Source: a virus. From it: DNA of 35,938 nucleotides. The DNA is taken from the IMG/VR virus record IMGVR_UViG_3300011114_000572, positions 1 through 35,938 of that record. One strand, given 5' to 3'. Both the position numbers and the translations under genes were made by a program. How positions within the stretch are numbered: the first letter of the stretch is position 1; the number at the start of each line of letters is the position of its first letter. This document shows positions 1 through 7,773 of this stretch, piece after piece. Under the pieces are notes generated by a model. The model worked only from the letters and a program-made list of their open reading frames with translations, made no database searches and was not told where the DNA came from.

Positions 1-184
1 GCGGGTCCGACGCCAAGTGGTGCTTCATCACCGAAGACCTGCTGAAGCCCGAATACGGGCGCATGTTCCCCGACGCCCAGCCGATCAGTTCGATTTTGTC
101 ACGCGGCGTGGGTGATCAGTCTCTGAGCCAGTGGTTCCACGAAAATACGATCCGCATCGCGGAATACTTCTACGTAGAATACGT
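1..184. repeat. Left copy of 184-bp terminal direct repeat
   Basis: Bases 1-184 match 35755-35938 with one difference: G at 58 against A at 35812. The repeat lies inside the portal gene and the reading frame is continuous across it. It is best read as the overlap of a circular or circularly permuted assembly rather than a biological terminal repeat, because it sits inside a gene and ends exactly at the contig ends. Confidence 0.95.
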
Positions 185-1580
185 GCCCGCGACGCTGAAC
201 CTGTACCCCGGCAACGCCACGGCGTTTGACGGCACGATGCCTGACATGAAGCTGCGAGCCATTTTCGGCCAGCCGCTGCGGTCCCGCAAGGCCGACCGCC
301 GCAAGGTCATGTGGATGAAGACCAACGGCTACGAGGTGCTGGAAGAGCGCGAGTGGGCGGGCAAGTGGATACCCGTCGTGCGCGTCATTGGCAACGAGTT
401 TGAGGTCGATGGCCGGATGTACGTGTCGGGCCTTGTGCGCAACGCCAAGGACGCGCAGCGCATGTACAACTACTGGGTCAGCCAGGAGGCCGAGATGCTG
501 GCCTTGGCGCCCAAGGCACCCTTCATTGGCTACGGCGGTCAGTTCGAAGGCTACGAGTTGCAGTGGAAGACCGCCAATACGACCAACTGGCCGTATCTTG
601 AGGTCAATCCGGACGTTCAGGACGGGGCGGGCAACGTGTTGCCGCTTCCCATGCGCGCCCAGCCCCCGATGGCCCAGACGGGCCTGATCCAGGCCAAGAT
701 GGGCGCTGCTGAGGACATCAAGGCCACCACGGGCCAGTACAACGCTAGCCTCGGCCAGCAGGGCAACGAGCGGTCCGGTCGGGCCATCCTCGCGCGCCAG
801 CAGGAGGGCGACACCGGCACGTACCACTTCGTGGACAACCTTGGTCGCGCCATCCGCTACGTGGCCCGCCAGTTGGTGGACATGATCCCTCAGATTTACG
901 ACACCCAGCGCATCGCCCGCATCATTGGTGTGGACGGCGAGGTGGGCATGGCGAAGATCAACCCGATGCAGCCCGAGCCGGTCAAGAAGATCGTCGATCA
1001 GGCTGGCAACGTCACCGAGAAGATTTACAACCCGTCGTTCGGCGTCTACGACGTGGTCGTCACCACCGGACCCAGCTACCTCACCAAAAGGCAGGAAGCG
1101 GTCGAAGCGATGGCAAACATCCTCCAGACCAGCCCGCAGTTGTGGGAGGTCGCAGGCGACCTGTTCATCAAGAACATGGATTGGCCGGGCGCACAGGAGA
1201 TGGCGGCCCGCTTCAAGAAGATCATCGACCCGAAGGTGCTGGCAGAAGACGACAAGTCGCCCGAATTGCAGGCGGCCGAACAGCAGGTCGAGGCGGTATC
1301 GCAGCAGCTTGAAGAGGCGATGGGCCTGCTCAACAACGTGCAGTCGTCGATGGACGCGCAGGAACTGCGCATCAAGGCGTACGAGGCCGAAACCAAGCGT
1401 ATCGCCGCCACGTCTGCCGGCATGTCTACCGAGCAGATACAGGACATCGTGATGGGCACCATCGCGGCAGCGGTCGAGACGGGCGACATTTCGGGCAACC
1501 GCCCGATGATGCCGCAGATGGACGAGCAGCGCGGCGCCATGCAGGAAGAGCCTGTAGAACAGATGGGACCAATGGAATGA
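3..1580 (+). CDS. Portal protein, C-terminal part (continues from 35181-35754)
   Basis: This is the dodecameric head-tail portal through which DNA is packaged and ejected. The frame is open from the first bases. Joined across the contig ends to the piece starting at 35181 it gives about 717 aa, close to the 725 aa of the P22 portal. Its place directly after the terminases, its length and its layout support a P22-type portal. Visible features are an aromatic- and Arg-rich middle and a glutamine-rich helical C-terminus (around residues 405-460 of the part starting at base 63, with repeated QQ and EA pairs) that suits the coiled-coil barrel of P22-type portals. The stop overlaps the next start as ATGA at 1577-1580, so the two genes are probably translationally coupled. 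The only polymorphism in the terminal overlap changes a codon here (Gly at 57-59, Glu at 35811-35813). Confidence 0.9.
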   Translation, partial: GSDAKWCFITEDLLKPEYGRMFPDAQPISSILSRGVGDQSLSQWFHENTIRIAEYFYVEYVPATLNLYPGNATAFDGTMPDMKLRAIFGQPLRSRKADRRKVMWMKTNGYEVLEEREWAGKWIPVVRVIGNEFEVDGRMYVSGLVRNAKDAQRMYNYWVSQEAEMLALAPKAPFIGYGGQFEGYELQWKTANTTNWPYLEVNPDVQDGAGNVLPLPMRAQPPMAQTGLIQAKMGAAEDIKATTGQYNASLGQQGNERSGRAILARQQEGDTGTYHFVDNLGRAIRYVARQLVDMIPQIYDTQRIARIIGVDGEVGMAKINPMQPEPVKKIVDQAGNVTEKIYNPSFGVYDVVVTTGPSYLTKRQEAVEAMANILQTSPQLWEVAGDLFIKNMDWPGAQEMAARFKKIIDPKVLAEDDKSPELQAAEQQVEAVSQQLEEAMGLLNNVQSSMDAQELRIKAYEAETKRIAATSAGMSTEQIQDIVMGTIAAAVETGDISGNRPMMPQMDEQRGAMQEEPVEQMGPME

Positions 1581-1939
1581 GTTGCGATAAGTTCATAGGC
1601 ATGCTGTTTCTGGCCCGCGACGTGACGCACTCGGCGCACCTCAACACGCGGTCCTACGCCAAACATGTGGCGCTGAATGGTTTCTACGACGAGATCATCG
1701 ACCTGGCGGACAAATTTGCCGAGATGTACCAGGGCAAGTACGGCCTTATCGGGCCGATTGCGCTGATGTCGGCGGACAAGTCCAGCAATGTGCTGACGTT
1801 TCTTGAGAAACAGGCAGAACAGATCGAGAAAGTCCGTTACGACGTCGTCGATAAGGAATGCACCCCGTTGCAGAACGTCATCGACGAAATCGTCGGTTTG
1901 TACTACACCAGCATATACAAGTTAAAGTTCCTCGCATAA
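1577..1939 (+). CDS. Small helical protein, DUF5856-like
   Basis: A 120-aa acidic, mainly helical protein with no TM segment or signal peptide. It starts with an ATGA overlap on the portal stop, so it is probably co-translated. The pattern LARDVTHSAHLNTRSYAKH near the N-terminus, followed by LADKFAEMYQGKYG, is one I associate with a widespread family of small phage proteins with a ferritin-like helical look (DUF5856). That assignment is from memory and was not tested. Function is unknown. Its position among the head genes suggests a virion or head-assembly role, but an early metabolic role cannot be excluded. Confidence 0.8.
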   Translation: MSCDKFIGMLFLARDVTHSAHLNTRSYAKHVALNGFYDEIIDLADKFAEMYQGKYGLIGPIALMSADKSSNVLTFLEKQAEQIEKVRYDVVDKECTPLQNVIDEIVGLYYTSIYKLKFLA

Positions 1940-1949
1940 GGAAACCGTC

Positions 1950-2225
1950 ATGGGCTTGAAGTCTACTACGTCAATTTTGGGCTACCAGCAGATCACCAGC
2001 TTGTCGGCATCTGCCGCGCTAACTGTCCCGGTTGGGGCCACTATGGCGTTGATCACGCCCGAAACCCAAGCTGTCCGTTGGCGCGATGACGGCACCGCGC
2101 CGACCACTTCGGTCGGAATGCCGATTGCAGCGGGCGCGTACTTTACGTACGACGGCGACCTGAAGTCGATCCGTTTTATTGAGCAGACGGCATCCGCCAA
2201 GATCAATGTTAGCTATTACGCATGA
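1950..2225 (+). CDS. Small beta-rich virion-type protein, function unknown
   Basis: A 91-aa protein with a good ribosome-binding site (AAGGAAAC) upstream of the ATG. It has no charged coiled coil and no TM segment. The body is short beta strands with motifs such as QAVRWRDDGTAPTTSVGMP and IRFIEQTASAKINVSYYA, a pattern common in small proteins encoded among phage head genes. A head-decoration or minor structural role is an inference from composition and position. Its stop overlaps the next ATG (ATGA at 2222-2225). Confidence 0.8.
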   Translation: MGLKSTTSILGYQQITSLSASAALTVPVGATMALITPETQAVRWRDDGTAPTTSVGMPIAAGAYFTYDGDLKSIRFIEQTASAKINVSYYA

Positions 2226-2413
2226 TTACTGTCGATACCCTCAATATATCTGACATTCGGTTACGGTACTGGCGCGAATATTTCGACGCCGGTCCGGGAC
2301 CGTTTGCGACTGAGGGTAACGGTAGTTCGCCTACACCCGCGCTTGCCCTTGCCCAGCGCGACAACGACTACATTCTTGATCGCGCTGGCGACTACATCGA
2401 AACGAGGGTTTAG
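2222..2413 (+). CDS. Hypothetical 63-aa protein
   Basis: A short ORF that overlaps the previous stop as ATGA and ends 2 nt before the next ATG, so it fits the tight operon. The product is acidic with aromatic residues (RYWREYF) and a Ser/Pro/Ala-rich centre. I do not recognise a family. The coupled start and lack of gaps argue that it is translated. Confidence 0.65.
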   Translation: MITVDTLNISDIRLRYWREYFDAGPGPFATEGNGSSPTPALALAQRDNDYILDRAGDYIETRV

Positions 2414-2415
2414 CC

Positions 2416-3183
2416 ATGACTTCTTACATTTATAATATGGTCGATACGTGGGCGCTCAGCGGTGGCCCCTACACTTCCATCAAGATGAACGCTACGGACA
2501 ACGACAGTGGTTCTGCATCGCTGCTGATGGACTTGCAGGTGGGTACGGCGAGCCAAGCGTCTATTGATAAGCGGGGAACCTTTTCTTTTGCTGCGCCTGC
2601 TTCTGGTACAGCCCCCAGCCGCCCCGGAATTGGCAATTGGTATGGTAGTCTTGGTATATTTGGATCAGGCGGAACTCTGGCGCTTTCAATCTCAAGTGCA
2701 TCTGTCAACACTGGAACCAGCTATCAATTTTCGTGGAACGCAGACACCATCCTCTCCCGCCGCGCCCTCGCCAACCTCCGCCTTGGCGCTGCTGACGCTG
2801 CCGCACCCGTAGCACAGACGCTCTCCGTGCAGTCGGTTGTCGCTGGTACATCTAACACCGCGGGCCCGAACCTCACGATTACTGGCTCTCAGTCTACCGG
2901 AAGTGGCGTTGGCGGGAGCATTATCTTCCAAACAGCAGTCGCTAATTCGGGCGGCGGCGCAACTGTTCAGAATACGCTGGCTAACGCTATGGTCATTGAC
3001 AGCGTCAAAACTGTTCGCCTTGGCACTGGCTACACGGTCGCCACGCTTCCGGCTGCGGGAACAGCCGGACGGCGTACTTACGTAACCGATGCAACAGTAC
3101 CAACTTTCCTTGGTACTCTTACCGGCGGCGGCGCAGTTGTTTGCCCGGTCTTTGATAACGGAACCGCATGGGTATCGGCATAG
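2416..3183 (+). CDS. Beta-rich structural protein, fibre- or decoration-like
   Basis: A 255-aa protein rich in Gly, Ser, Thr and Ala with repeating short beta strands (NLRLGAADAAAP, LSVQSVVAGTSNTAGPNL, VGGSIIFQTAV), typical of phage tail-fibre or capsid-fibre shafts. The C-terminal block (ATLPAAGTAGRRTYVTDAT, then VCPVFDNGTAW) is a recurrent ending of phage fibre and structural proteins. It has no TM or signal sequence, as expected for an intracellularly assembled virion protein. Whether it sits on the head or tail cannot be told; its place before the scaffold gene mildly favours the head. Confidence 0.75.
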   Translation: MTSYIYNMVDTWALSGGPYTSIKMNATDNDSGSASLLMDLQVGTASQASIDKRGTFSFAAPASGTAPSRPGIGNWYGSLGIFGSGGTLALSISSASVNTGTSYQFSWNADTILSRRALANLRLGAADAAAPVAQTLSVQSVVAGTSNTAGPNLTITGSQSTGSGVGGSIIFQTAVANSGGGATVQNTLANAMVIDSVKTVRLGTGYTVATLPAAGTAGRRTYVTDATVPTFLGTLTGGGAVVCPVFDNGTAWVSA

Positions 3184-3193
3184 GAGCCTAACA

Positions 3194-3550
3194 ATGACGA
3201 ATAGCTACCAATGGGCTGTAAATTCCATGACCGCCTACCCGGAAGTGGACGGCCTGACAGATGTCGTGTTTCAGGTTGCGTGGGTCTGTTCCGGCACGGA
3301 CGGCGTCAACAACACGGCCACCTATGGCAGCGTAGACCTGACACTGGATCCGGCGGCCCCCTTTACGCCTTATGCTGACCTCACGCTTGATCAGGTGCTG
3401 GGCTGGGTGTTTAGTGTGCTGGGTGCAGACGGTACGGCAGCGGCAGAAGCAAAGTGCGACGAACAGCTTGCTGCGATGGCAACACCGACTACGGTCGCCC
3501 CGCCTCTCCCGTGGAACACACCCTCGCTTGACACCACAACCGTAACGTAA
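3194..3550 (+). CDS. Hypothetical phage protein, DUF7936-like
   Basis: A 118-aa protein. I chose the ATG at 3194 over an upstream one at 3089 because the upstream part overlaps the previous gene by 95 nt and a ribosome-binding-like GGAG lies at 3183-3186. The pattern W.VNSMTAYPEVDGLTDVVFQVAW, with TLDPAAPFTPYADLT and GWVFSVLG, recalls a small protein family (DUF7936) common beside head genes of podoviruses. That label is from memory. Function unknown, probably virion-associated. Confidence 0.8.
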   Translation: MTNSYQWAVNSMTAYPEVDGLTDVVFQVAWVCSGTDGVNNTATYGSVDLTLDPAAPFTPYADLTLDQVLGWVFSVLGADGTAAAEAKCDEQLAAMATPTTVAPPLPWNTPSLDTTTVT

Positions 3551-3604
3551 GATAATGACCAAAACCCGACTGGCCGGGAAAGCCAGGAACCGAAAGGTGA
3601 CTAA

Positions 3605-4372
3605 ATGACCGAGAACGAACTAGCGGGTGCGCCCGCGCCGGAACAGGCTCCCACGGCTGAACCTGTTGCCGCATCCGATACACCGCCGGAACCGACGCCC
3701 ACGGAAGCATCCAAGACCTTCTCACAGGAAGAATTGGACGCAATCGTCGGCAAACGTCTCGCAAGAGAACAACGGAAATGGGAGCGCGAGCAAGCGCAGA
3801 AAGCCAAGTCCCAGCCCGTTCCGACGGAACCGCTGAAAGCTGACGACTTCGCAGATGCACCATCCTACGCCGACGCCCTTGCCGAACGCAAAGCCCAGGA
3901 ACTCTTGGCTAGGCGCGACGCAGAGGCCGAACGCGCAGCAACGCTCGACGCCTATCACGACCGTGAAGAGGAAGCCCGGAACAAGTACGACGACTTTGAA
4001 CAGGTCGCGTACAATCCGAAACTCCCCGTCACGGAAACGATGGCGCAGACCATTCAGGCAACCGATAACGGTCCCGATGTAATCTATTACCTCGGATCGA
4101 ACCCCAAGGAAGCCGAACGGATTGCGCGTCTCTCACCGCTCTTGCAGGCACGGGAAATCGGAAAGATTGAGGCCCATCTTGGTTCCAATCCACCGGCCAA
4201 GAAAACTTCCACCGCCCCGGCACCGATTGCTCCGGTCACGGCCCGCACCTCTGGTGCGCCTGCATACGACACCACCGACCCACGTTCTGTGAAGAACATG
4301 TCAACGTCGGAATGGATCGAAGCGGAACGGCTGCGCCAGATCAAGAAGTACGAGGCTCAACGTAGACGCTAG
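3605..4372 (+). CDS. Capsid scaffolding protein
   Basis: A 255-aa, highly charged helical protein directly upstream of the coat gene, the standard place for a scaffold. It has a Pro/Ala/Glu-rich disordered N-terminus (residues 1-38), then FSQEELDAIVGKRLAREQRK (about 39-58), a signature start of scaffold-type coiled coils, then a long Ala/Glu/Arg helix (about 85-130). The very basic C-terminus (ERLRQIKKYEAQRRR) fits the coat-binding helix-turn-helix end known from P22 scaffold. It would guide procapsid assembly and leave before or during packaging. Confidence 0.85.
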   Translation: MTENELAGAPAPEQAPTAEPVAASDTPPEPTPTEASKTFSQEELDAIVGKRLAREQRKWEREQAQKAKSQPVPTEPLKADDFADAPSYADALAERKAQELLARRDAEAERAATLDAYHDREEEARNKYDDFEQVAYNPKLPVTETMAQTIQATDNGPDVIYYLGSNPKEAERIARLSPLLQAREIGKIEAHLGSNPPAKKTSTAPAPIAPVTARTSGAPAYDTTDPRSVKNMSTSEWIEAERLRQIKKYEAQRRR

Positions 4373-4391
4373 TCCATAGGACATAGACATC

Positions 4392-4488
4392 ATGGCTAAC
4401 AGCCTTCTTACCATCGACATGATCACCCGCAAGGCTCTCGAAATCCTTGAAAATAACTTGGTTATCACCCGCAACGTGAACCGTCAGT
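4392..4488 (+). CDS. Major capsid (coat) protein, exon 1
   Basis: Exon 1 encodes the first 32 residues (MANSLLTIDMITRKALEILE onward, ending NVNRQ) and one base of codon 33. Read straight on, it hits TAA at 4488-4490. Removal of 4489-5223 joins T4488 to AT at 5224-5225 to make a Tyr codon, so NVNRQ is followed by YDDSFAVEGAKIGSTLRI, the uninterrupted N-terminus expected of a P22-type coat protein. The spliced gene is 1209 nt, encoding 402 aa (P22 coat is 430 aa). The ATG lies about 20 nt after the scaffold stop. Confidence 0.9.
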
Positions 4489-5223
4489 AAACTTTTGTCT
4501 AGCTGACGTTAAACCCCGTTAAATGCTGGAAACTCCTTATAGCATTCCGCACCACAGCGTAGCTGGTAACGGCAAGCGCGACGGTTTGAAAAGCGAAATG
4601 ATTGGACAATCAGCAGCCAAGCATCGTATAGTTTACGTTACTACGATGAAGGTTCAACGACTAGCCGGTAACGGCGTAGGGCCAAGTGGCTCGAAATGCG
4701 GGGCAAGCATGAGGCAGACATTGGAAGAGCGGTTTTTTGCTAAGATTGCAAAAAACGAAAACGGATGTCATGAATGGACCGGACACATAATGCCTAACGG
4801 CTACGGACAAATGCACAAGGACGGCAAGACGGCTTACGCGCATCGCGTAGCTTATGAGCTTGCTTTCGGTGCTGTTGCCGGGTTTGTGCTCCACCACTGT
4901 GATAACCGTAAATGCGTAAACCCTGAGCACCTGTTTGTCGGCACTCACGACGACAACATGCAGGATATGGTCGCAAAATCGCGGCACGCATTTGGGGACA
5001 AAAACGGCAGACGTAAGTTGTTTGCCGAACAGGTCCGCAGTATTCGCTCTGAAATTGGTCTGCACCGGGAAATTGCGGCTAAATACGGCGTTACACCTTC
5101 TTTGGTGTCTATGATCCGTAGCGGCCGGATTTGGCGAGATGTTTGAAGATATAGTCTGGTCCTCAGCGAGAGTTGAGGCTGCGAAAGCGGGCGCTGACCT
5201 AACGAGCAGCGTTGAACAAAACG
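4489..5223 (+). ncRNA. Group I self-splicing intron in the coat gene
   Basis: A 735-nt intron. P1: exon bases 4482-4488 (CGTCAGT) pair with the internal guide 4502-4508 (GCTGACG) and put the classical U-G wobble exactly at the 5' splice site. P3: 4516-4520 (CCGTT) pairs with 4670-4674 (AACGG). P4: 4524-4528 (TGCTG) pairs with 4611-4615 (CAGCA). P7: 4659-4663 (GACTA) pairs with 5152-5156 (TAGTC), inside R-like GTTCAACGACTA and S-like AAGATATAGTC core elements. Two hairpins follow (CCTCA/TGAGG and CGCTG/CAGCG), as in P9. The last intron base is G5223, as required. The reading frame of the coat protein is restored exactly. Subgroup (perhaps IA-like) is not certain; splicing itself is inferred. 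Confidence 0.9.
4709..5146 (+). CDS. Intron-encoded HNH homing endonuclease
   Basis: A 145-aa protein encoded in the intron loop between the 5' and 3' strands of P7. I start it at ATG 4709 (MRQTLEERF, preceded by GGGG) because the longer ORF back to 4523 would read through the P4-P7 core. The HNH_3-type fold is visible: NGCHEWTG, YGQMHKDGKTAYAHRVAYEL, then FVLHHCDNRKCVNPEHLFVG with the catalytic His pair and CVNPEHL signature. A C-terminal helix-turn-helix (REIAAKYGVTPSLVSMIRSG) is probably the DNA-binding part. Its TGA stop (5144-5146) shares a base with the S core element. It would cut intronless coat alleles and spread the intron. Confidence 0.88.
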   Translation: MRQTLEERFFAKIAKNENGCHEWTGHIMPNGYGQMHKDGKTAYAHRVAYELAFGAVAGFVLHHCDNRKCVNPEHLFVGTHDDNMQDMVAKSRHAFGDKNGRRKLFAEQVRSIRSEIGLHREIAAKYGVTPSLVSMIRSGRIWRDV

Positions 5224-6335
5224 ATGATGATAGTTTCGCTGTCGAAGGCGCCAAGATTGGTTCGACCCTCCGCATCCGTCTGCCCGACCGCGCTCTGGTC
5301 ACGGACGGTGCAGCACTTCAGGTGCAGGACGACAACGAGCAGTTCACCACGCTCGCCGTCAACAACCAGAAGCACATCGGCGTGAACTTTACGTCGGCCG
5401 AACTCACCATGCAGCTCGACGACTTTGCCGAGCGCGTGCTGAAGCCGCGTATTTCGCAGCTTGCCTCGTCCATCGACGCAGACGTCGCCAACTCCTACAA
5501 GGGCGTCTTCTCGACCGTCGGCACTCCCGGCACGACCCCGGCCACTTCGCTTGTCCTGCTTCAGGCCCAGCAGAAGCTGAACGAGTACGCTGCCATGATG
5601 CCGAACCGCTACGCGACCGTTAACCCGGCCGCCAACGCCGGTCTGGTCGAAGGCATGAAGGGCCTCTTCAACCCCGTTGACACGATCTCCCGCCAGTTCA
5701 AGAACGGCATGATGGGGGAGGGCGTCCTCGGCTACGAGGAGATCAACATGTCGCAGTCGATCAAGTTGCACACCTGTGGCAGCCGCGTCGCTACGGGTGC
5801 CACGGTCAACGGCAACGCCTCGGAAGGCGCATCGACTATCGTCCTCGCCAGCGCCGGTAACGCGCTGACGTTTACGGTGGGCGACGTGTTCACCGTGGCT
5901 GACTGCTTCTCCGTCAACCCGCAGACCCGCGAAAGCACGGGTTCGCTCCAGCAGTTCACCGTGACTGCCGCGAACACCTCGACTTCGGGCGGCGCTGTGA
6001 CCCTGGCTGTGTCGCCGGCGCTCTACTCGCCGACGAACGCTCTTGCCTCGGTCAGCACCCTTACCATCACTGGTAAGGCTGTGGTGTTTGTTGGTGCGGC
6101 TTCGACGGCCTACCCGCAGAACCTGGTCTACCACAAGGACGCGATCTCGTTCGCCACGGCTGACCTGCTCATGCCGAGCGGCGTCGATATGGCCTCCCGC
6201 CAGGTTCACAACGGCATCTCGATGCGTATTGTGCGCCAGTACGACATCAACAACGATAGACTACCTTGCCGCATCGATGTATTGTACGGTTATTCAGTGA
6301 TCAGGCCCCAAATGGCTTGCCGTATCTGGGGCTAA
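5224..6335 (+). CDS. Major capsid (coat) protein, exon 2
   Basis: Exon 2 carries residues 33-402. After the junction come YDDSFAVEGAKIGSTLRI and RLPDRALVTDGAALQ, the N-arm of P22-type coat proteins (HK97 fold). The middle has a Gly/Ser/Thr-rich insertion-like domain with the signature GDVFTVADCFSVNPQTREST. The end (NGISMRIVRQYDINNDRLPC, then RIDVLYGYSVIRPQMACRI) is typical of this family. Reading back from this exon without splicing gives an ORF starting at 5139 that includes intron sequence; that start is not the native one. A strong terminator follows at 6343. Confidence 0.9.
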
Positions 6336-6342
6336 TGGGTTG

Positions 6343-6368
6343 GGCGCTGGGTAACACCAGCGCCTTTT
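6343..6368 (+). terminator. Rho-independent terminator after coat gene
   Basis: An 8-bp perfect GC-rich stem (GGCGCTGG/CCAGCGCC) with a 6-nt loop is followed at once by TTTT. It lies 7 nt after the coat stop. It may lower transcription into the downstream tail genes. Confidence 0.85.
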
Positions 6369-6402
6369 CCTGCATCAACTCAATCAAGAAGGATTTTTCC
6401 TC

Positions 6403-6816
6403 ATGGCTATTCCTACTGTAGGCGGCGGCTATCAGTTTAATGATGGCAACCTGAACGAACTTAAGGTTTCTGTTTCTGCGGCTCCGGCAACGGCGGCTGA
6501 CGTCGTAACCCTCACCGTGGCGCAGATCACCAACGGTATCATCATCGGCACTCCTACCGCTGCTGCGGCTTACACGCTGCCGCTGGCCGCCGATTTGGAC
6601 ACCGCGCTGACCAATGGTAAGGTCGGCACGGTTTTTGACTTTCGTGTCATCACCACGGCGGCCTACGTCATCACGATGACGACTAACACCGGCTGGACAA
6701 TTGGCACCAGTGGTTCGCAGGGTCTGATGACCATTGCTGCCACGGCTGGCACTGTGCGGGCTTTCCGCGCCCGTAAGACGGGCGACGGCACCTGGGCGCT
6801 GTACGCCATCTCGTAA
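6403..6816 (+). CDS. Small beta-rich virion protein, possible decoration protein
   Basis: A 137-aa protein with an AAGGA ribosome-binding site. It has a regular beta pattern (VVTLTVAQITNGIIIGTP, AAAAYTLPLAADLD, VFDFRVITTAAYVITMTTN) and a C-terminal RARKTGDGTWALYAIS. It is flanked by two terminators (6343-6368 and 6822-6857), so it may be expressed as a separate unit, as expected for an abundant capsid decoration or head-fibre protein. No family is recognised; the role is inferred from composition and from lying next to the coat gene. Confidence 0.75.
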   Translation: MAIPTVGGGYQFNDGNLNELKVSVSAAPATAADVVTLTVAQITNGIIIGTPTAAAAYTLPLAADLDTALTNGKVGTVFDFRVITTAAYVITMTTNTGWTIGTSGSQGLMTIAATAGTVRAFRARKTGDGTWALYAIS

Positions 6817-6821
6817 CCAAC

Positions 6822-6857
6822 AGACGGGCGGTCTTTGGGCCGCCCGTCTTCCCTTTT
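6822..6857 (+). terminator. Rho-independent terminator
   Basis: A 10-bp perfect stem (AGACGGGCGG/CCGCCCGTCT) with an 8-nt loop is followed by a TCCCTTTT tract. It lies between the decoration-like gene and the next small gene. Confidence 0.8.
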
Positions 6858-6866
6858 GGAGGAACA

Positions 6867-7061
6867 ATGGCGACCATTTACCTAGCCCACCCCAAGCATG
6901 GCGTTAAGATTGCCACGATGGAGATGGAAGCGCAGTACGACGAGATGAACGGCTGGAGCCGTTTTGAACCAGAAGACCAGTTGATTGCCGAACCAGAACC
7001 CACTAACGTAATGCCGGAACCACGGCGTCGCGGACGGCCGCGCGCAGAAGCGAGCGAATGA
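6867..7061 (+). CDS. Small hydrophilic protein with basic C-terminus
   Basis: A 64-aa protein with GGAGGAAC just upstream of the ATG. The N-terminal half (IYLAHPKHGVKIA) is followed by an acidic stretch and a C-terminal RRRGRPR, an AT-hook-like basic motif. Small proteins of this layout are frequent beside head-completion genes in phages, but I know no function. It ends 1 nt before the next ATG. Confidence 0.75.
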   Translation: MATIYLAHPKHGVKIATMEMEAQYDEMNGWSRFEPEDQLIAEPEPTNVMPEPRRRGRPRAEASE

Positions 7062-7062
7062 C

Positions 7063-7773
7063 ATGACGAGTGCGGGCGACATCATAAACGGTTCTTTGCG
7101 GCTACTCGGTGTTCTGGCGGAAGGGGAAACCCCCTCTTCCGAAACCGCTCAAGATGCGCTTTTTGCCATGAACCAAATGGTTCAGTCGTGGAATACTGAA
7201 CGTCTGTCAGTTTTCTCAACCCAAGATCAAGTTGTTACGTGGCCCGCAAGCACGCAGTCGCGCACGCTGGGGCCGACCGGCAACATCGTCGGGCTTCGCC
7301 CGGTGCTGGTGGACGACGCCACCTACTTCCGTGATCCGGCCAACGGCATCTCCTACGGCCTCAAGCTGATCAACCAGCAGCAGTACAACGGCATCGCGGT
7401 CAAGACCGTCACCAGCACCTATCCGCAGGTGATGTGGGTCAACATGACCTACCCGGACATTGAGATGTACGTGTACCCAGTGCCGACCAAAGAACTGGAG
7501 TTTCACATCGTCTCGGTGGAAGAACTAAGCCAACCGGCCAATCTGGCAACGGACCTTGCGTTCCCGCCGGGCTACCTGCGCGCGTTCCGCTACAATCTGG
7601 CGTGCGAAATTGCCCCTGAATTTGGCGTCGAGCCGTCGCGCCAGGTGCAGCGCATCGCCATGACCTCCAAGCGCAACCTGAAGCGCATCAACAACCCGGA
7701 CGACATCATGGCTCTGCCGTACAGCATTGTCGCCACACGTCAACGCTTCAACATCTTTGCGGGTAACTACTAA
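7063..7773 (+). CDS. Head completion / tail adaptor protein, P22 gp4-like
   Basis: A 236-aa protein. Its N-terminus (SAGDIINGSLRLLGVLAEGE, then ALFAMNQMVQSWNTERLSVF) has the helical layout of the P22 tail accessory factor gp4 family, which docks under the portal, closes the packaged head and starts the tail. The C-terminal half (FPPGYLRAFRYNLACEIAPE, then SRQVQRIAMTSKRNLKRIN) is also typical. At 236 aa it is longer than P22 gp4 (166 aa), as in many environmental relatives. It shares one base with the next gene (TAATG). Confidence 0.85.
   Translation: MTSAGDIINGSLRLLGVLAEGETPSSETAQDALFAMNQMVQSWNTERLSVFSTQDQVVTWPASTQSRTLGPTGNIVGLRPVLVDDATYFRDPANGISYGLKLINQQQYNGIAVKTVTSTYPQVMWVNMTYPDIEMYVYPVPTKELEFHIVSVEELSQPANLATDLAFPPGYLRAFRYNLACEIAPEFGVEPSRQVQRIAMTSKRNLKRINNPDDIMALPYSIVATRQRFNIFAGNY

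Noticed and set aside
1-184. Biological direct terminal repeat like that of T7
   Set aside because: The repeat lies inside the portal gene and carries a mismatch. Assembly overlap of a permuted genome is simpler, and P22-like phages package by headful.
4523-4708. N-terminal extension of the intron HNH ORF
   Set aside because: This segment is the P4-P7 part of the intron core. The protein it would add has no homing-endonuclease features, and ATG 4709 has a better context.
5139-5223. Coat protein start at ATG 5139
   Set aside because: The first 28 codons are intron sequence (S element and P9 hairpins). The true N-terminus is in exon 1 at 4392.
5199-6209. 336-aa antisense ORF opposite the coat gene
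   Set aside because: Arg/His/Gly-rich shadow of the coat exon 2, with no ribosome-binding site or domain.
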